From NCBI GenBank assembly GCA_963732765.1, contig CAVTAS010000003.1:868001-932000 (forward strand): a DNA stretch of 64,000 bases, given 5' to 3'. Made by a program: the position numbers and the translations under genes. Below the pieces are notes generated by a model that ran no database searches, had not been told where the DNA came from, and saw nothing but the letters and a program-made list of their open reading frames with translations. The DNA is from JANYHF01 sp963732765 (GTDB lineage: Bacteria; Pseudomonadota; Alphaproteobacteria; Rhizobiales; Hyphomicrobiaceae). Positions 25,668 to 35,421 of the stretch are shown here, in pieces. How positions within the stretch are numbered: the stretch's first letter is position 1; every line of letters begins with the position of its first letter.

Positions 25668-27071
25668 ATGAATTCGCCCTTGCGTCGCATTGTACTGACT
25701 ATTCCGGACTTATCGACGCTCGGCGGGGTCCAGATCAGGACAGCCAAGACATTGCGCCACGCGGCCGGCCGCGCCTGCGATTACGTCGGCCTGAGCTTGA
25801 ATTGGGAAAAGGCCGGTACGCATGTCCAGGACATCGCGTCTAGCGTCATGGTCTTTCAGCGTGATCGAGAGAAAGTTCTCCAGTCTTTGCGGCAATGGAG
25901 CCCCAGCGATACCGTTATTGTCTTTCCCAACAACAGCCTCCGAGGCATCGACGCCGAGCTGAGAACTGAACTTGACCGCTTTCCGCTTGTGTTCGTAGGG
26001 TCAGGACAATTGTCCTATCATCTCCAGGACTCAGCTGCGTTGGTCGACGGTTCATACTGTCAGAACCTTAAAGTGACCAAATTGATCGTGCTTTCGAAAC
26101 TCGACAGCATGATGTATGCCCAATTCGGCAATCACGATACGGTGGTGGGCTTCAATCCGGTCGAAACCAGATCGGCCAACTCATACAGTCCAGAAAAGAA
26201 CAGGTACATTGGCTACGTTGGTCGCCTCGACTTTCGCACTAAGGGCTGCGATCGGCTGCTCGATATCTGCCGGGCCGTGCGCGATCTGGGCCGCGGGCCG
26301 TTGCACATCTACACGGTAACGAACCCACGCAATTCGCCAGACTTCAGCGCGTTCATGCAGCTGGTCAAAGAGCATGGACTGGCCAATGACATCCATTTCG
26401 CTTTCGACAAAACCGATCTCGATACACTTTTCTCGTCGCTGCAGGTTCTGGTCCTGCCGTCGCGAAAAGAATCGTTCGGCAATGCAATTCTGGAAGCCAA
26501 TTCCTATGGCGTTCCAGTGATATCCTCTGCCTACGCCCCAGGCCCGGCGACGCTCATCGATCACAACCGCACTGGGCTCCTGCTGGATCGCTTCGATCGA
26601 GACAGTCTGACTGCTGCGCTGGCCGCCCTGACACCGGACCGGCTCAGGGACATGTCGAGCGAGGCGTTCGCGAAGCATCACAACTACAGTATGCAGCACT
26701 ATTTCGATCATCTGGAAGCAGTCGGCTCGGATGCTTTGGCGAGCTTCACCGGCAAGAACCTCACCAAGGTCTACCCGGTGCTGGAGCCAATCGAGTGGTA
26801 CCGTCGTCACACTGATACTCTGGCGCAGAAGTACGAAGCGCTGCAGGTGCGCCACCAGGCCATGCGGATGCGCTATGCCTGGATCAGAAGCACGTTCGTG
26901 TTCCGAGGCCTGCGCGCCGTCGTGGCGCGCGTGCGGCCCTGGCTCGCTCCTCAAGTCCGGCGCCGGCTTTTCCAGATCGTAACAGGTCAGCCGAAGGCGC
27001 AATCGCCGTCGCCCGCTGTTCCCTTGAACGCTAAGTTGGCTTCGTTAGGCCCATCGGTTCGGACCGACTGA
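25668..27071 (+). CDS. Family 4 glycosyltransferase
   Basis: The 467-residue protein is a GT-B fold glycosyltransferase: a GGVQ loop near the N-terminus (TLGGVQIRTAKTL), YIGYVGRLDFRTKGCDRLLD opening the donor domain, and the E-x7-E motif ESFGNAILE near residue 275. It transfers a sugar from a nucleotide donor. GAGG lies nine bases before the ATG. Downstream is a TupA-like ATP-grasp gene in convergent orientation. The gene looks lower in GC than most of the window, which suggests it was acquired with surface-glycan genes. Acceptor unknown. Confidence 0.82.
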   Translation: MNSPLRRIVLTIPDLSTLGGVQIRTAKTLRHAAGRACDYVGLSLNWEKAGTHVQDIASSVMVFQRDREKVLQSLRQWSPSDTVIVFPNNSLRGIDAELRTELDRFPLVFVGSGQLSYHLQDSAALVDGSYCQNLKVTKLIVLSKLDSMMYAQFGNHDTVVGFNPVETRSANSYSPEKNRYIGYVGRLDFRTKGCDRLLDICRAVRDLGRGPLHIYTVTNPRNSPDFSAFMQLVKEHGLANDIHFAFDKTDLDTLFSSLQVLVLPSRKESFGNAILEANSYGVPVISSAYAPGPATLIDHNRTGLLLDRFDRDSLTAALAALTPDRLRDMSSEAFAKHHNYSMQHYFDHLEAVGSDALASFTGKNLTKVYPVLEPIEWYRRHTDTLAQKYEALQVRHQAMRMRYAWIRSTFVFRGLRAVVARVRPWLAPQVRRRLFQIVTGQPKAQSPSPAVPLNAKLASLGPSVRTD

Positions 27072-27127
27072 CTGCGGTGAAGTGCCGTCTCTGGAAGCCA
27101 CGCTCCGTTCAGAGAATGCTTATGAAA

Positions 27128-28354
27128 TCAGCCAACCAAAGGTGTCGCCAAAGCGGGCGAATTGGCCTTCAAATCAATTGGGTGACCCGCACCCGATAGC
27201 TCCTGCAGGAAATCGCAGTAAGTCTTGAACTTCTTGCCTAGCAGCAGATCATCGTGGATACCTGCGGCCGCCTTGGCCCACAAATTCCCAAGAAACTGGT
27301 CCGGCTCATCATGAAACCCTCCGTAAGCGCCTGGGTTCACGGTGAATTCTCCAAACACCGGTCCGTCCCTGCCAATCAGAAAGTCAATGCGGATCCCTGG
27401 CCAGGGCAACTCACGGCTCACCTTTGAGACAAGGTCGACATCGTCCTGAGTGAACGCTGTCGCAACGGGTTCCTTTGGAATGGCATAGAATGTGCTGACA
27501 TCGACGGGGCTGCCTTGTGCGTTGAACATGGCGCGCACTGGCCGCGGTCCTGACCAGCGGTCGACTTGCAGCACGTAGCCAATGTCGCCATAGAAGGCGA
27601 AGAATTTCAAATCGCGCGAGTCGGCAAGATTGCCGCTTGGCGGCAGAATAAGCTCTTCCACCAGCCATTCATCCACGCGCACTTTCTTCTTAGCAAGAAG
27701 GTCGGCCAAGCGCGCCTTTAAATCGTCCAGGGATGCATAGGATTTTTCCTTGTCGAACAGGTCGACATAGGCCCCATTGCGTTCCACAATAGCATGCACG
27801 CCGACCCCGCCATCTTCCGAGAGTGGCTTCACCACACACGGCGAGCGAATGATGATGTCGCGATGCGGAACGCCGTCTTGAAACAGTTCGGGCACGCGCA
27901 GTCCAAGCTTCTTTGCAAAGAGCCGCGCCGCCCGCTTGCGTGCGATCTTGTTGGGATCGAGCTTTGTGTGGCGCGCGATCTTCCAATAGGCAGCTCGCAT
28001 GTGCCGATACGACCCTCCGAGCTGGGGCCGGTAGATATTCGCCACGCTCTCTGCCATTTTTGGCGCTACATTAAGGGCAAGCGTGAACTCCTTGGCCAAG
28101 TCCAGTTTGACAGGGTCTTTCTGGCTGCGAGCCAAATTAGCCAGTACCCCGAGCCTACTGAGAAGAGCTTCGGTTCTCTCGTTGTGCTCGGCAATGACCC
28201 CAAGCAATTCATCTTTGGCTTCAGGCGTGTTCGCCGCATTGAGCCTACTGACAATCCTGTCGAGCTGCTGGCCAAATGCCTGCGAATTGACCACTCCGCT
28301 GCCGAAAAGTTTAGGCACGATCTTCTCCTTGAATGCGGGTGTATTCCGAGACAT
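27128..28354 (-). CDS. ATP-grasp protein, TupA-like
   Basis: About 408 residues. The C-terminal half has ATP-grasp features: VVKPLSEDGGVGVHAI (a Lys and glycine-rich loop), WLVEELILPP, DLKFFAFYGDIGYVLQVDR and WPGIRIDFLIGRDGPVFGE with ENP-like FTVNPG, matching the metal-binding end of the family. TupA-like proteins attach amino acids or peptides to polysaccharides such as teichuronopeptide. With two glycosyltransferases upstream it probably decorates an extracellular glycan. The first 100 residues are an unassigned helical region. I use the ATG at 28354; an ATG at 28375 is in frame. Confidence in the fold is good, in the substrate low. Confidence 0.7.
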   Translation of the reverse strand: MSRNTPAFKEKIVPKLFGSGVVNSQAFGQQLDRIVSRLNAANTPEAKDELLGVIAEHNERTEALLSRLGVLANLARSQKDPVKLDLAKEFTLALNVAPKMAESVANIYRPQLGGSYRHMRAAYWKIARHTKLDPNKIARKRAARLFAKKLGLRVPELFQDGVPHRDIIIRSPCVVKPLSEDGGVGVHAIVERNGAYVDLFDKEKSYASLDDLKARLADLLAKKKVRVDEWLVEELILPPSGNLADSRDLKFFAFYGDIGYVLQVDRWSGPRPVRAMFNAQGSPVDVSTFYAIPKEPVATAFTQDDVDLVSKVSRELPWPGIRIDFLIGRDGPVFGEFTVNPGAYGGFHDEPDQFLGNLWAKAAAGIHDDLLLGKKFKTYCDFLQELSGAGHPIDLKANSPALATPLVG

Positions 28355-28490
28355 GGCTCGGCGCCAAACATTCATCGACCAGTGTCTCGCGTGACCTTAA
28401 AATCAGAGTGCAAACCGTGATGAAACATAGCTGGAATCGTATCACGTTGACCCATGGTGGACAATGTGGGGTGCGCAGTCCCTCCAATGA

Positions 28491-28520
28491 CAAAGGCCCG
28501 GGGTTGGTCCCGAGCCTTTG
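28491..28520 (-). terminator. Hairpin after glnA
   Basis: CAAAGGC at 28491-28497 pairs with GCCTTTG at 28514-28520, extended by a GGG/CCC step, just downstream of the glnA stop at 28547. It has no long T-run on the minus strand, so its strength is uncertain. Confidence 0.55.
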
Positions 28521-28546
28521 CGCTTCGTATCGATACTCGCGCCGCC

Positions 28547-29956
<1,410 letters not shown>

Positions 29957-30059
29957 GGTACTTTTCCTCTCTTGGCATGAAAATTTGGCCGAAGACTTTC
30001 GGCCATGAGCGTCGATGGCTCGGTGGGAATGGGATGATCACCCGCGCGATGGCGGCGAC

Positions 30060-30398
30060 CTAGACGGCGTCGTTGCCCCGTTCGCCGGTACGGATACGGA
30101 TGGCGTCTTCGACATTCAAGACGAAAATCTTGCCGTCGCCGATCTTGCCGGTCCGGGCTGCCGTCTGAATGGCGTCGATGGCCTTTTGCACCATGTCGTC
30201 GGCCAGCACGATCTCGATCTTCACTTTGGGCAGGAAGTCGACCACATATTCGGCGCCGCGATAAAGCTCCGTGTGCCCCTTTTGTCGCCCGAAGCCCTTG
30301 GCCTCGGTGACGGTGATTCCCTGCAAGCCGATCTCCTGCAAGGCCTCTTTGACCTCGTCGAGCTTGAACGGCTTGATGATGGCTTCGATCTTTTTCAT
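30060..30398 (-). CDS. glnB: Nitrogen regulatory protein PII
   Basis: The 112-residue trimer-forming signal protein starts MKKIEAIIKPFKLDEVKEAL. The T-loop reads GFGRQKGHTELYRGAEY with Tyr51 as the uridylylation site, and the B-loop is TAARTGKIGDGKIFV. PII senses 2-oxoglutarate and ATP/ADP and controls glutamine synthetase and nitrogen transport. The ATG at 30398 gives the canonical length; longer frames are open but would add an unrelated leader. glnA follows on the same strand. Confidence 0.97.
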   Translation of the reverse strand: MKKIEAIIKPFKLDEVKEALQEIGLQGITVTEAKGFGRQKGHTELYRGAEYVVDFLPKVKIEIVLADDMVQKAIDAIQTAARTGKIGDGKIFVLNVEDAIRIRTGERGNDAV

Positions 30399-30474
30399 GC
30401 GCTCTCTACTGACATACCTTGCTGGCCTTGGCCATGGCTGACGCGCAATGGGCGTGGCGGTAACGTTCAATTAA

Positions 30475-30490
30475 GCATAAAGCGTGCCAG
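30475..30490 (-). promoter_or_regulatory. Sigma-54 (-24/-12) promoter for glnB-glnA
   Basis: On the minus strand TGGCACGCTTTATGCT matches TGGCAC-G-N4-TTGC with one mismatch. The invariant GG and GC are present with the exact 10-base spacing. The predicted start is near 30463, giving a 65-nt leader to glnB. NtrC-binding sites were not identified. The gap 30399-30788 otherwise holds an AT-rich stretch (about 30560-30660) that could carry the promoter of the divergent gene. Confidence 0.7.
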
Positions 30491-30788
30491 CATGGAACGG
30501 GGATCGATTTGGCACGGTTCTTCGTCAGTGACGCGTTTGGCGATGCCATTGCCCTGCTTGTTATTTAAGCAATCTGGTGGTTTTTTGAGCAGTTTTGGCT
30601 CAATTTTTGACCGTTTTTCACTACAATTTTAACACCCTTTCGAGCTGAGATTTTACTCCTCGGCGCTAGCATCGCTGCTAGGGGTTGCTGTGGGCTGACG
30701 TGCAACCCATCGAGCGGCTGGTCGATCCGGGGAGGACCGAAGCTGTTTTGCGATTTCATTGTTTGGGCTGAGGATTGGCGTTTCGGCG

Positions 30789-32288
30789 ATGCGTGGCGGA
30801 CTTGAATTGTTTTCCAATGCGGAGATGTCGCAAGCCGACGGGCTGGCGGCGTCGCGCGATATCGCCAGCCGCGCGCTTATGGAGGGCGCCGGGGATGCCG
30901 TCGCCAAGGCAGCGCTGGCCATGTTGGAGCGCTCCGGGAAGGGGCGGTTGGTGCTTGTGCTGTGCGGGCGCGGCGCCAACGGTGGGGATGGCTTCGTTGC
31001 CGCGCGCCTGTTGCAGGAGCGCGGCGTGACCGTGCGGGTGGCGCTGGCAGGCGCCATGACGGGCCTGCGCGGCGATGCGGCCATGGCTGCGGCCGATTGG
31101 CCGGGGCCCATCGAGACGGCGAAACCGGAAACTCTGGCGCCACCGGTTGACCTGATCGTCGACGCCCTGCTGGGCGCAGGCCTGAAGGGACCGGTGCGCG
31201 AGAACATCGCAAGGCTAATCGAGGCGATCAACGACCGCGGTCTCCCTGTCCTTGCCATTGACGTCCCCTCCGGAGTGAACGGCACGACCGGCGCGATCGC
31301 CAACGTGGCTGTGGCCGCAACCGAGACCATCACCTTTGTCAGACGCAAGCCCGGCCATCTTCTGTTGCCTGGCAGGCTGGCGTGCGGCGCGCTGACGTTG
31401 GCCGATATCGGCATGCCGCAGTCGGTCATCGACGAAGTGGCCGTGAAGGTTTTTGCCAACGAGCCGGAGCTGTGGCTGGCGCGCTTTCCGTTCTCGCGCA
31501 TCGATCAGCACAAATACACTAGGGGCCATGTGCTGGTGCTCGCGGGGCCCCCGTTTGCTGGCGGAGCAGCGCGGCTTGCCGCCCGCGCAGCCCTGCGGGT
31601 GGGCGCTGGGCTGGTCACGCTGGGCGCAACGGCGGAAGCGCTGCCGATCAATGCCTGCCGGCTCGACGCCATCATGCTGTTGCCGATTGAGGACGCCGCC
31701 GATCTCGGTGCTGCGTTGGCGGACCGGCGTAAGAACGCCGTGCTGATCGGGCCGGGTTTTGGCCTGGGGTCGCGGACCGTCGACATGACCATCGCGGCGC
31801 TACGCTCGGGTGCCGCGACCGTCATCGATGCGGACGCGCTGACATCCTGCGCCGGCAGCGCCGAGCACCTGTTTTCGACCATTGCGCACAACCCCGTGCG
31901 CCCCGTCGTGCTGACACCCCACGAGGGAGAGTTTGCCCGGCTGTTCCCCAATCTGGATGGGAGCAAGCTGGAAAGGGCGCGGATCGCGGCGGCGCGATCG
32001 GGGGCCATTGTCGTCTTGAAGGGCCCGGACACCGTTATCGCCTCACCGGACGGCCGCGCCGCCATCAACGCCAATGCGCCGGCCACCTTGGCGACCGCAG
32101 GTTCGGGCGACGTGCTGGCAGGCCTGATTACGGGGCTGCTGGCGCAAGGTATGACGGGGTTCGAGGCGGCAGCTGCCGGGGTTTGGTTGCACGGCGCGGC
32201 CGCCACAGCCTTCGGGCCTGGCCTGATTGCCGAGGATCTGCCCGAGCTGGTGCCGCGCGCGCTTGAGGACCTGCAAGCCGCCGTTTAA
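30789..32288 (+). CDS. nnr: Bifunctional NAD(P)H-hydrate epimerase / ADP-dependent dehydratase
   Basis: The 499-residue fused protein repairs damaged nicotinamide cofactors. The N-terminal YjeF_N epimerase domain (about residues 1-215) has CGRGANGGDGFVAARLL, DALLGAGLKG and DVPSGVNG. The C-terminal ribokinase-like dehydratase domain has HVLVLAGPPF, the ADP site GPGFGLG, VLKGPDT and ATAGSGDVLAGLI. The ATG at 30789 gives the normal start; a TTG lies ten codons upstream. It diverges from glnB, an arrangement common in Hyphomicrobiales as far as I recall. Cytoplasmic. Confidence 0.95.
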   Translation: MRGGLELFSNAEMSQADGLAASRDIASRALMEGAGDAVAKAALAMLERSGKGRLVLVLCGRGANGGDGFVAARLLQERGVTVRVALAGAMTGLRGDAAMAAADWPGPIETAKPETLAPPVDLIVDALLGAGLKGPVRENIARLIEAINDRGLPVLAIDVPSGVNGTTGAIANVAVAATETITFVRRKPGHLLLPGRLACGALTLADIGMPQSVIDEVAVKVFANEPELWLARFPFSRIDQHKYTRGHVLVLAGPPFAGGAARLAARAALRVGAGLVTLGATAEALPINACRLDAIMLLPIEDAADLGAALADRRKNAVLIGPGFGLGSRTVDMTIAALRSGAATVIDADALTSCAGSAEHLFSTIAHNPVRPVVLTPHEGEFARLFPNLDGSKLERARIAAARSGAIVVLKGPDTVIASPDGRAAINANAPATLATAGSGDVLAGLITGLLAQGMTGFEAAAAGVWLHGAAATAFGPGLIAEDLPELVPRALEDLQAAV

Positions 32289-32390
32289 GGCCGGCACTGG
32301 GCAGTTTTCAGACATTGTTAGCAAATCGAACGGTATTGCTATCCCTCGCTGTGTTGCGTCCGACTTCCTGCTTCGATGAGGGACGCCCGC

Positions 32391-33722
32391 ATGAGGACGA
32401 TGCACCGCTTTGCATCGCCAACGCGATTGTTTGCGCCTGCCGATTGGGGGCCATCGATCGCTGGCGCCGCCATGCTGTCGGTCGCCCTGGCGATGCACGT
32501 GGCGCCGCGCGGCGACTGGCTCTATCTGGCGCTGCTGGCTGGCGTTTTGTTCACGTTGCTGATTGCGCAGGGCTGGCGACTGGCGCAGGCCAAACGTCCC
32601 ACGCCGACGGCGCTGGCGCTGATCGCATTCGGCTGGCTTGCCGCGATTGGCGAACTCTGGGGCGCGGTCCCCGGCAAGGCGCTGGCGAGCGGTGCGGCAT
32701 TCGCGGGCCTGGTCGTGCTTTGCGCTGTCGCCAGCGACGCCATTGCGCGGCTGAACGATGAAACCATTCGCCGCTCGGCGTTCGGGCTGATGGTCGGCTT
32801 TGTTGCCGGCCTCGCCTTCCTGCTGGTGGAGGCGCTGTCCGATTTTGCCCTGCAACGTTGGCTTTATGCTGTCTTGCCCGGTTTGGTGCGGCAGACCGAC
32901 AAGCACCTCCACCTGGTGCACGATCAGGTCGCAGCCATCGATCCGGCGGTCATCAAGCGGCATATGGCGCAGGCGACCGTCCTGCTGTGGCCGGTGGCGC
33001 TGCTCAATCAGATCTACTGGAAAAAGCAGTCAGGCCGGTTGATCAGCGCGGCGCTGATTGCTGTCACCTTGCTGGCGGCGCTGCTCGCCCGGCACGATTC
33101 CTCAAACCTGGCGCTCGCCGCCAGCCTGCTCGCCTTTCTGGCGGCCGGCCTCTCATACCGATGGACATGGCGGGCCGTGGCCGGCGTGTGGCTGTTGTTC
33201 ACGCTGTTCATCGTGCCGCTGATGCTGATGCAATTCCAGGCCAAATACTACGAGCAGGACTGGATCCAAGTCTCCGGCCGCCATCGCATGGTGATCTGGG
33301 GCTACTCGGCCGGCGAGGTCGGCAAGGCTCCAATCCTGGGCATCGGCGCGGGCTCGGGCAAGGCGGTGGACGCGCGGCGCACCAACGTGGCGCCAGTCCC
33401 CGGCCAGCCGTTCGAATACCGGACAGCCGACCATCAACACAACTTCTACTTGCAGGCCTGGTACGAGATGGGCCTGGCCGGTGCGTTCACCCTCTGCGTG
33501 GCTGGTCTGGTCGCTCTGTTCCGCCTCCGCCGTCTGCCAGTCCAGGTGCGCAGCTATGCTCTTGCCACATTTGTCTCTGCCATGTTTCTGGTGTCCACCA
33601 GCTACGGCCTGTGGCAGGAATGGTTCGTCGCATCGATCGCGATTGCGGCTGTGGCGTTGACCCTTGCTGTGCGATTTGCGAGCCCCGATGCTTTCGAAGT
33701 TCCGACCCGGACTGAGACCTGA
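32391..33722 (+). CDS. O-antigen ligase / Wzy-type polymerase family membrane protein
   Basis: The 443-residue inner-membrane protein has about ten to twelve hydrophobic helices. The large periplasmic loop contains SGRHRMVIWGYSAGEVGKAPILGIG and the conserved DHQHNFYLQAWYEMGLAGAF, a signature of the Wzy_C / O-antigen ligase superfamily in which His takes part in glycan transfer. It may ligate or polymerise a surface polysaccharide. GAGGGA sits seven bases before the ATG at 32391; an ATG at 32376 is also in frame. The next gene starts 35 bp before its stop, so the two are coupled. Confidence 0.82.
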   Translation: MRTMHRFASPTRLFAPADWGPSIAGAAMLSVALAMHVAPRGDWLYLALLAGVLFTLLIAQGWRLAQAKRPTPTALALIAFGWLAAIGELWGAVPGKALASGAAFAGLVVLCAVASDAIARLNDETIRRSAFGLMVGFVAGLAFLLVEALSDFALQRWLYAVLPGLVRQTDKHLHLVHDQVAAIDPAVIKRHMAQATVLLWPVALLNQIYWKKQSGRLISAALIAVTLLAALLARHDSSNLALAASLLAFLAAGLSYRWTWRAVAGVWLLFTLFIVPLMLMQFQAKYYEQDWIQVSGRHRMVIWGYSAGEVGKAPILGIGAGSGKAVDARRTNVAPVPGQPFEYRTADHQHNFYLQAWYEMGLAGAFTLCVAGLVALFRLRRLPVQVRSYALATFVSAMFLVSTSYGLWQEWFVASIAIAAVALTLAVRFASPDAFEVPTRTET

Positions 33723-35421
33723 GCGAACCGGCGCAGCGGTTTGCATTACGTTGGCGCTCGTTGCTGCCAGCCCCGCGGTTGCCCAGCAGCAGATTGCAAG
33801 CGGAGGCGCCTCGACCATCGGTGGCGAGACCTTGCTGCGCGGCGACTTCGCCAAGGCCACCGAGAGTCTCAGCCGTGAACTGGACGCCGCCGGGATCACC
33901 ACTGAAAAGCGGGCGGCCCTGCTGAACGATCGCGGCGTGGCCCAGTGGCGCGCAGGCAACCTGAAGCCGGCGCTCGACGATCTGAACAAGGCGGCGCAGC
34001 TCTATCCCGAGCTCGCCTCGATCTACAACAACCGGGGCAATGTGCTGCTGGCCTTGCAGGTGCCCTCGGAGGCGGTGCGCGATTTCGAGCGCGCCATCAT
34101 GCTCGCTCCCTACTATGCGGCGGCCTACAACAATCGCGCCATCGCGCAGATGCAACTGGGCAATCTTGACTCCGCCATCGCCGATTTTTCCAAGGCGACC
34201 GAGCTGTCGCCGAACGCCCCCGCGCCGATCAATGGCCGTGGCCGCGTGCATCTGGAGGATGGCCGGCCCTATCTCGCCTTGCGTGATTTCTCGCGCGCCA
34301 TCGCGCTCGATCCCTCGTACCGCCCCGGCTATCGCAACCGGGCGCTGGGGCGCATGGCGCTGCGCCAGTATGCCGTTGCCATCGACGATCTCAACAACGC
34401 CCTGACCTTTGCGCCGAACGACCCCGGCTTGCTGCTGACGCGTGGCACAGCCGCCATCGCGGCACAGAGCTACGGCCCCGCCCTGCAGGACCTGGAAAAG
34501 CTGGTCACGCTGACCCCGGGATCGGCCGCCGCCTATGCCGAACGCGGCCGCGCCAAAGCGCTGATGGGCTCCTTCCCCGAGGCCATGGCCGACTTCGGCA
34601 AGGCGCTGGAGATCGACCCCAAGAATCGCGACGCCTTCGTCTATCGCGCCGAAGCGCATCAATTGAACAACGAGCCGGATCTCGGCCTTGCCGATGCCGA
34701 GCGCGCGCTCAAGATCGACCAGAGTCTCGGGCTGGCCTTCCGGGTGCGCGGGCGGCTGGAAGAGGCGCTGGGACAGAAAACGCAAGCGGTGTCCGATTTC
34801 ACACAGGCCGCCCGCCTGGACGTCAACGATGCCGAGGCCTGGGCTGGCTTGCAGCGGCTGACCGGACAGACCCGCGCGCAACCCGAGGAGATCGCCGACA
34901 GCCGTTTGGATGACTGGGTCATCGTGAAGGACTCCGACCGCCTCTACGCCAGGTCCGACAAGCTTGCCGGTGTGACGATGCCGCTGGAACTGGTCAGCGG
35001 CGATGCCGCGAGACTGACCGACTATGAGGAAAAGGCCGGCGCGTTCCGCAACATCGGGGTCTTGCGCTACATCGCGGGCACGGTTGCCGACAAGGCGGGC
35101 TCTCACGATATCGAACTGGCCCTGCTCATCGATCTGGCACGCAAGCAGCCAATCGGCATCGAACCCTTCCGGGAGGGTGATACGCTGGCCAGCTGGACCT
35201 GGGCCGACAGTGGCGATCTCGTCGTCAAGGGGTTGGACGGTGTGAGTTCGACCTATCGCCTCGGTCAGGTGCCGGTCGCTGCCGCAGCCCCGCAACAGCA
35301 GCGCCGTTACGCACAGCCGCAAGCCAACAACCCATCGCCCGCCCCGCGCCGCCAAGCCTCCAACAACCCGCCGCCGCGCCGCAAGAAGACCTTCTCGATA
35401 TTCGATCTGCTGTTCGACTAG
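33688..35421 (+). CDS. Exported tetratricopeptide-repeat protein
   Basis: The 577-residue protein has an N-terminal signal (TGAAVCITLALVAASPAVAQ) and about ten TPR units from residue 40 to 390, seen as repeated W/Y-N-RG---L-LG and A--DF-KA-ELDP patterns (for example AYNNRAIAQMQLGNLDSAIADF). The C-terminal part, from about residue 400, is a distinct domain ending in a Gln/Pro-rich stretch and a KKTFSIFDLLFD tail. The start at 33688 overlaps the O-antigen-ligase-like gene by 35 bp. TPRs scaffold protein complexes, so it may be a periplasmic partner of the polysaccharide machinery; that is inference. Confidence 0.8.
   Translation: MLSKFRPGLRPERTGAAVCITLALVAASPAVAQQQIASGGASTIGGETLLRGDFAKATESLSRELDAAGITTEKRAALLNDRGVAQWRAGNLKPALDDLNKAAQLYPELASIYNNRGNVLLALQVPSEAVRDFERAIMLAPYYAAAYNNRAIAQMQLGNLDSAIADFSKATELSPNAPAPINGRGRVHLEDGRPYLALRDFSRAIALDPSYRPGYRNRALGRMALRQYAVAIDDLNNALTFAPNDPGLLLTRGTAAIAAQSYGPALQDLEKLVTLTPGSAAAYAERGRAKALMGSFPEAMADFGKALEIDPKNRDAFVYRAEAHQLNNEPDLGLADAERALKIDQSLGLAFRVRGRLEEALGQKTQAVSDFTQAARLDVNDAEAWAGLQRLTGQTRAQPEEIADSRLDDWVIVKDSDRLYARSDKLAGVTMPLELVSGDAARLTDYEEKAGAFRNIGVLRYIAGTVADKAGSHDIELALLIDLARKQPIGIEPFREGDTLASWTWADSGDLVVKGLDGVSSTYRLGQVPVAAAAPQQQRRYAQPQANNPSPAPRRQASNNPPPRRKKTFSIFDLLFD

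Noticed and set aside
30506..30521. Plus-strand TGGCACGGTTCTTCGT as a second sigma-54 promoter
   Set aside because: The -12 element lacks GC at the right spacing and no gene is suitably placed downstream.
33487..35355. 622-codon frame antisense to the TPR gene
   Set aside because: Shadow of repeats on the sense strand.
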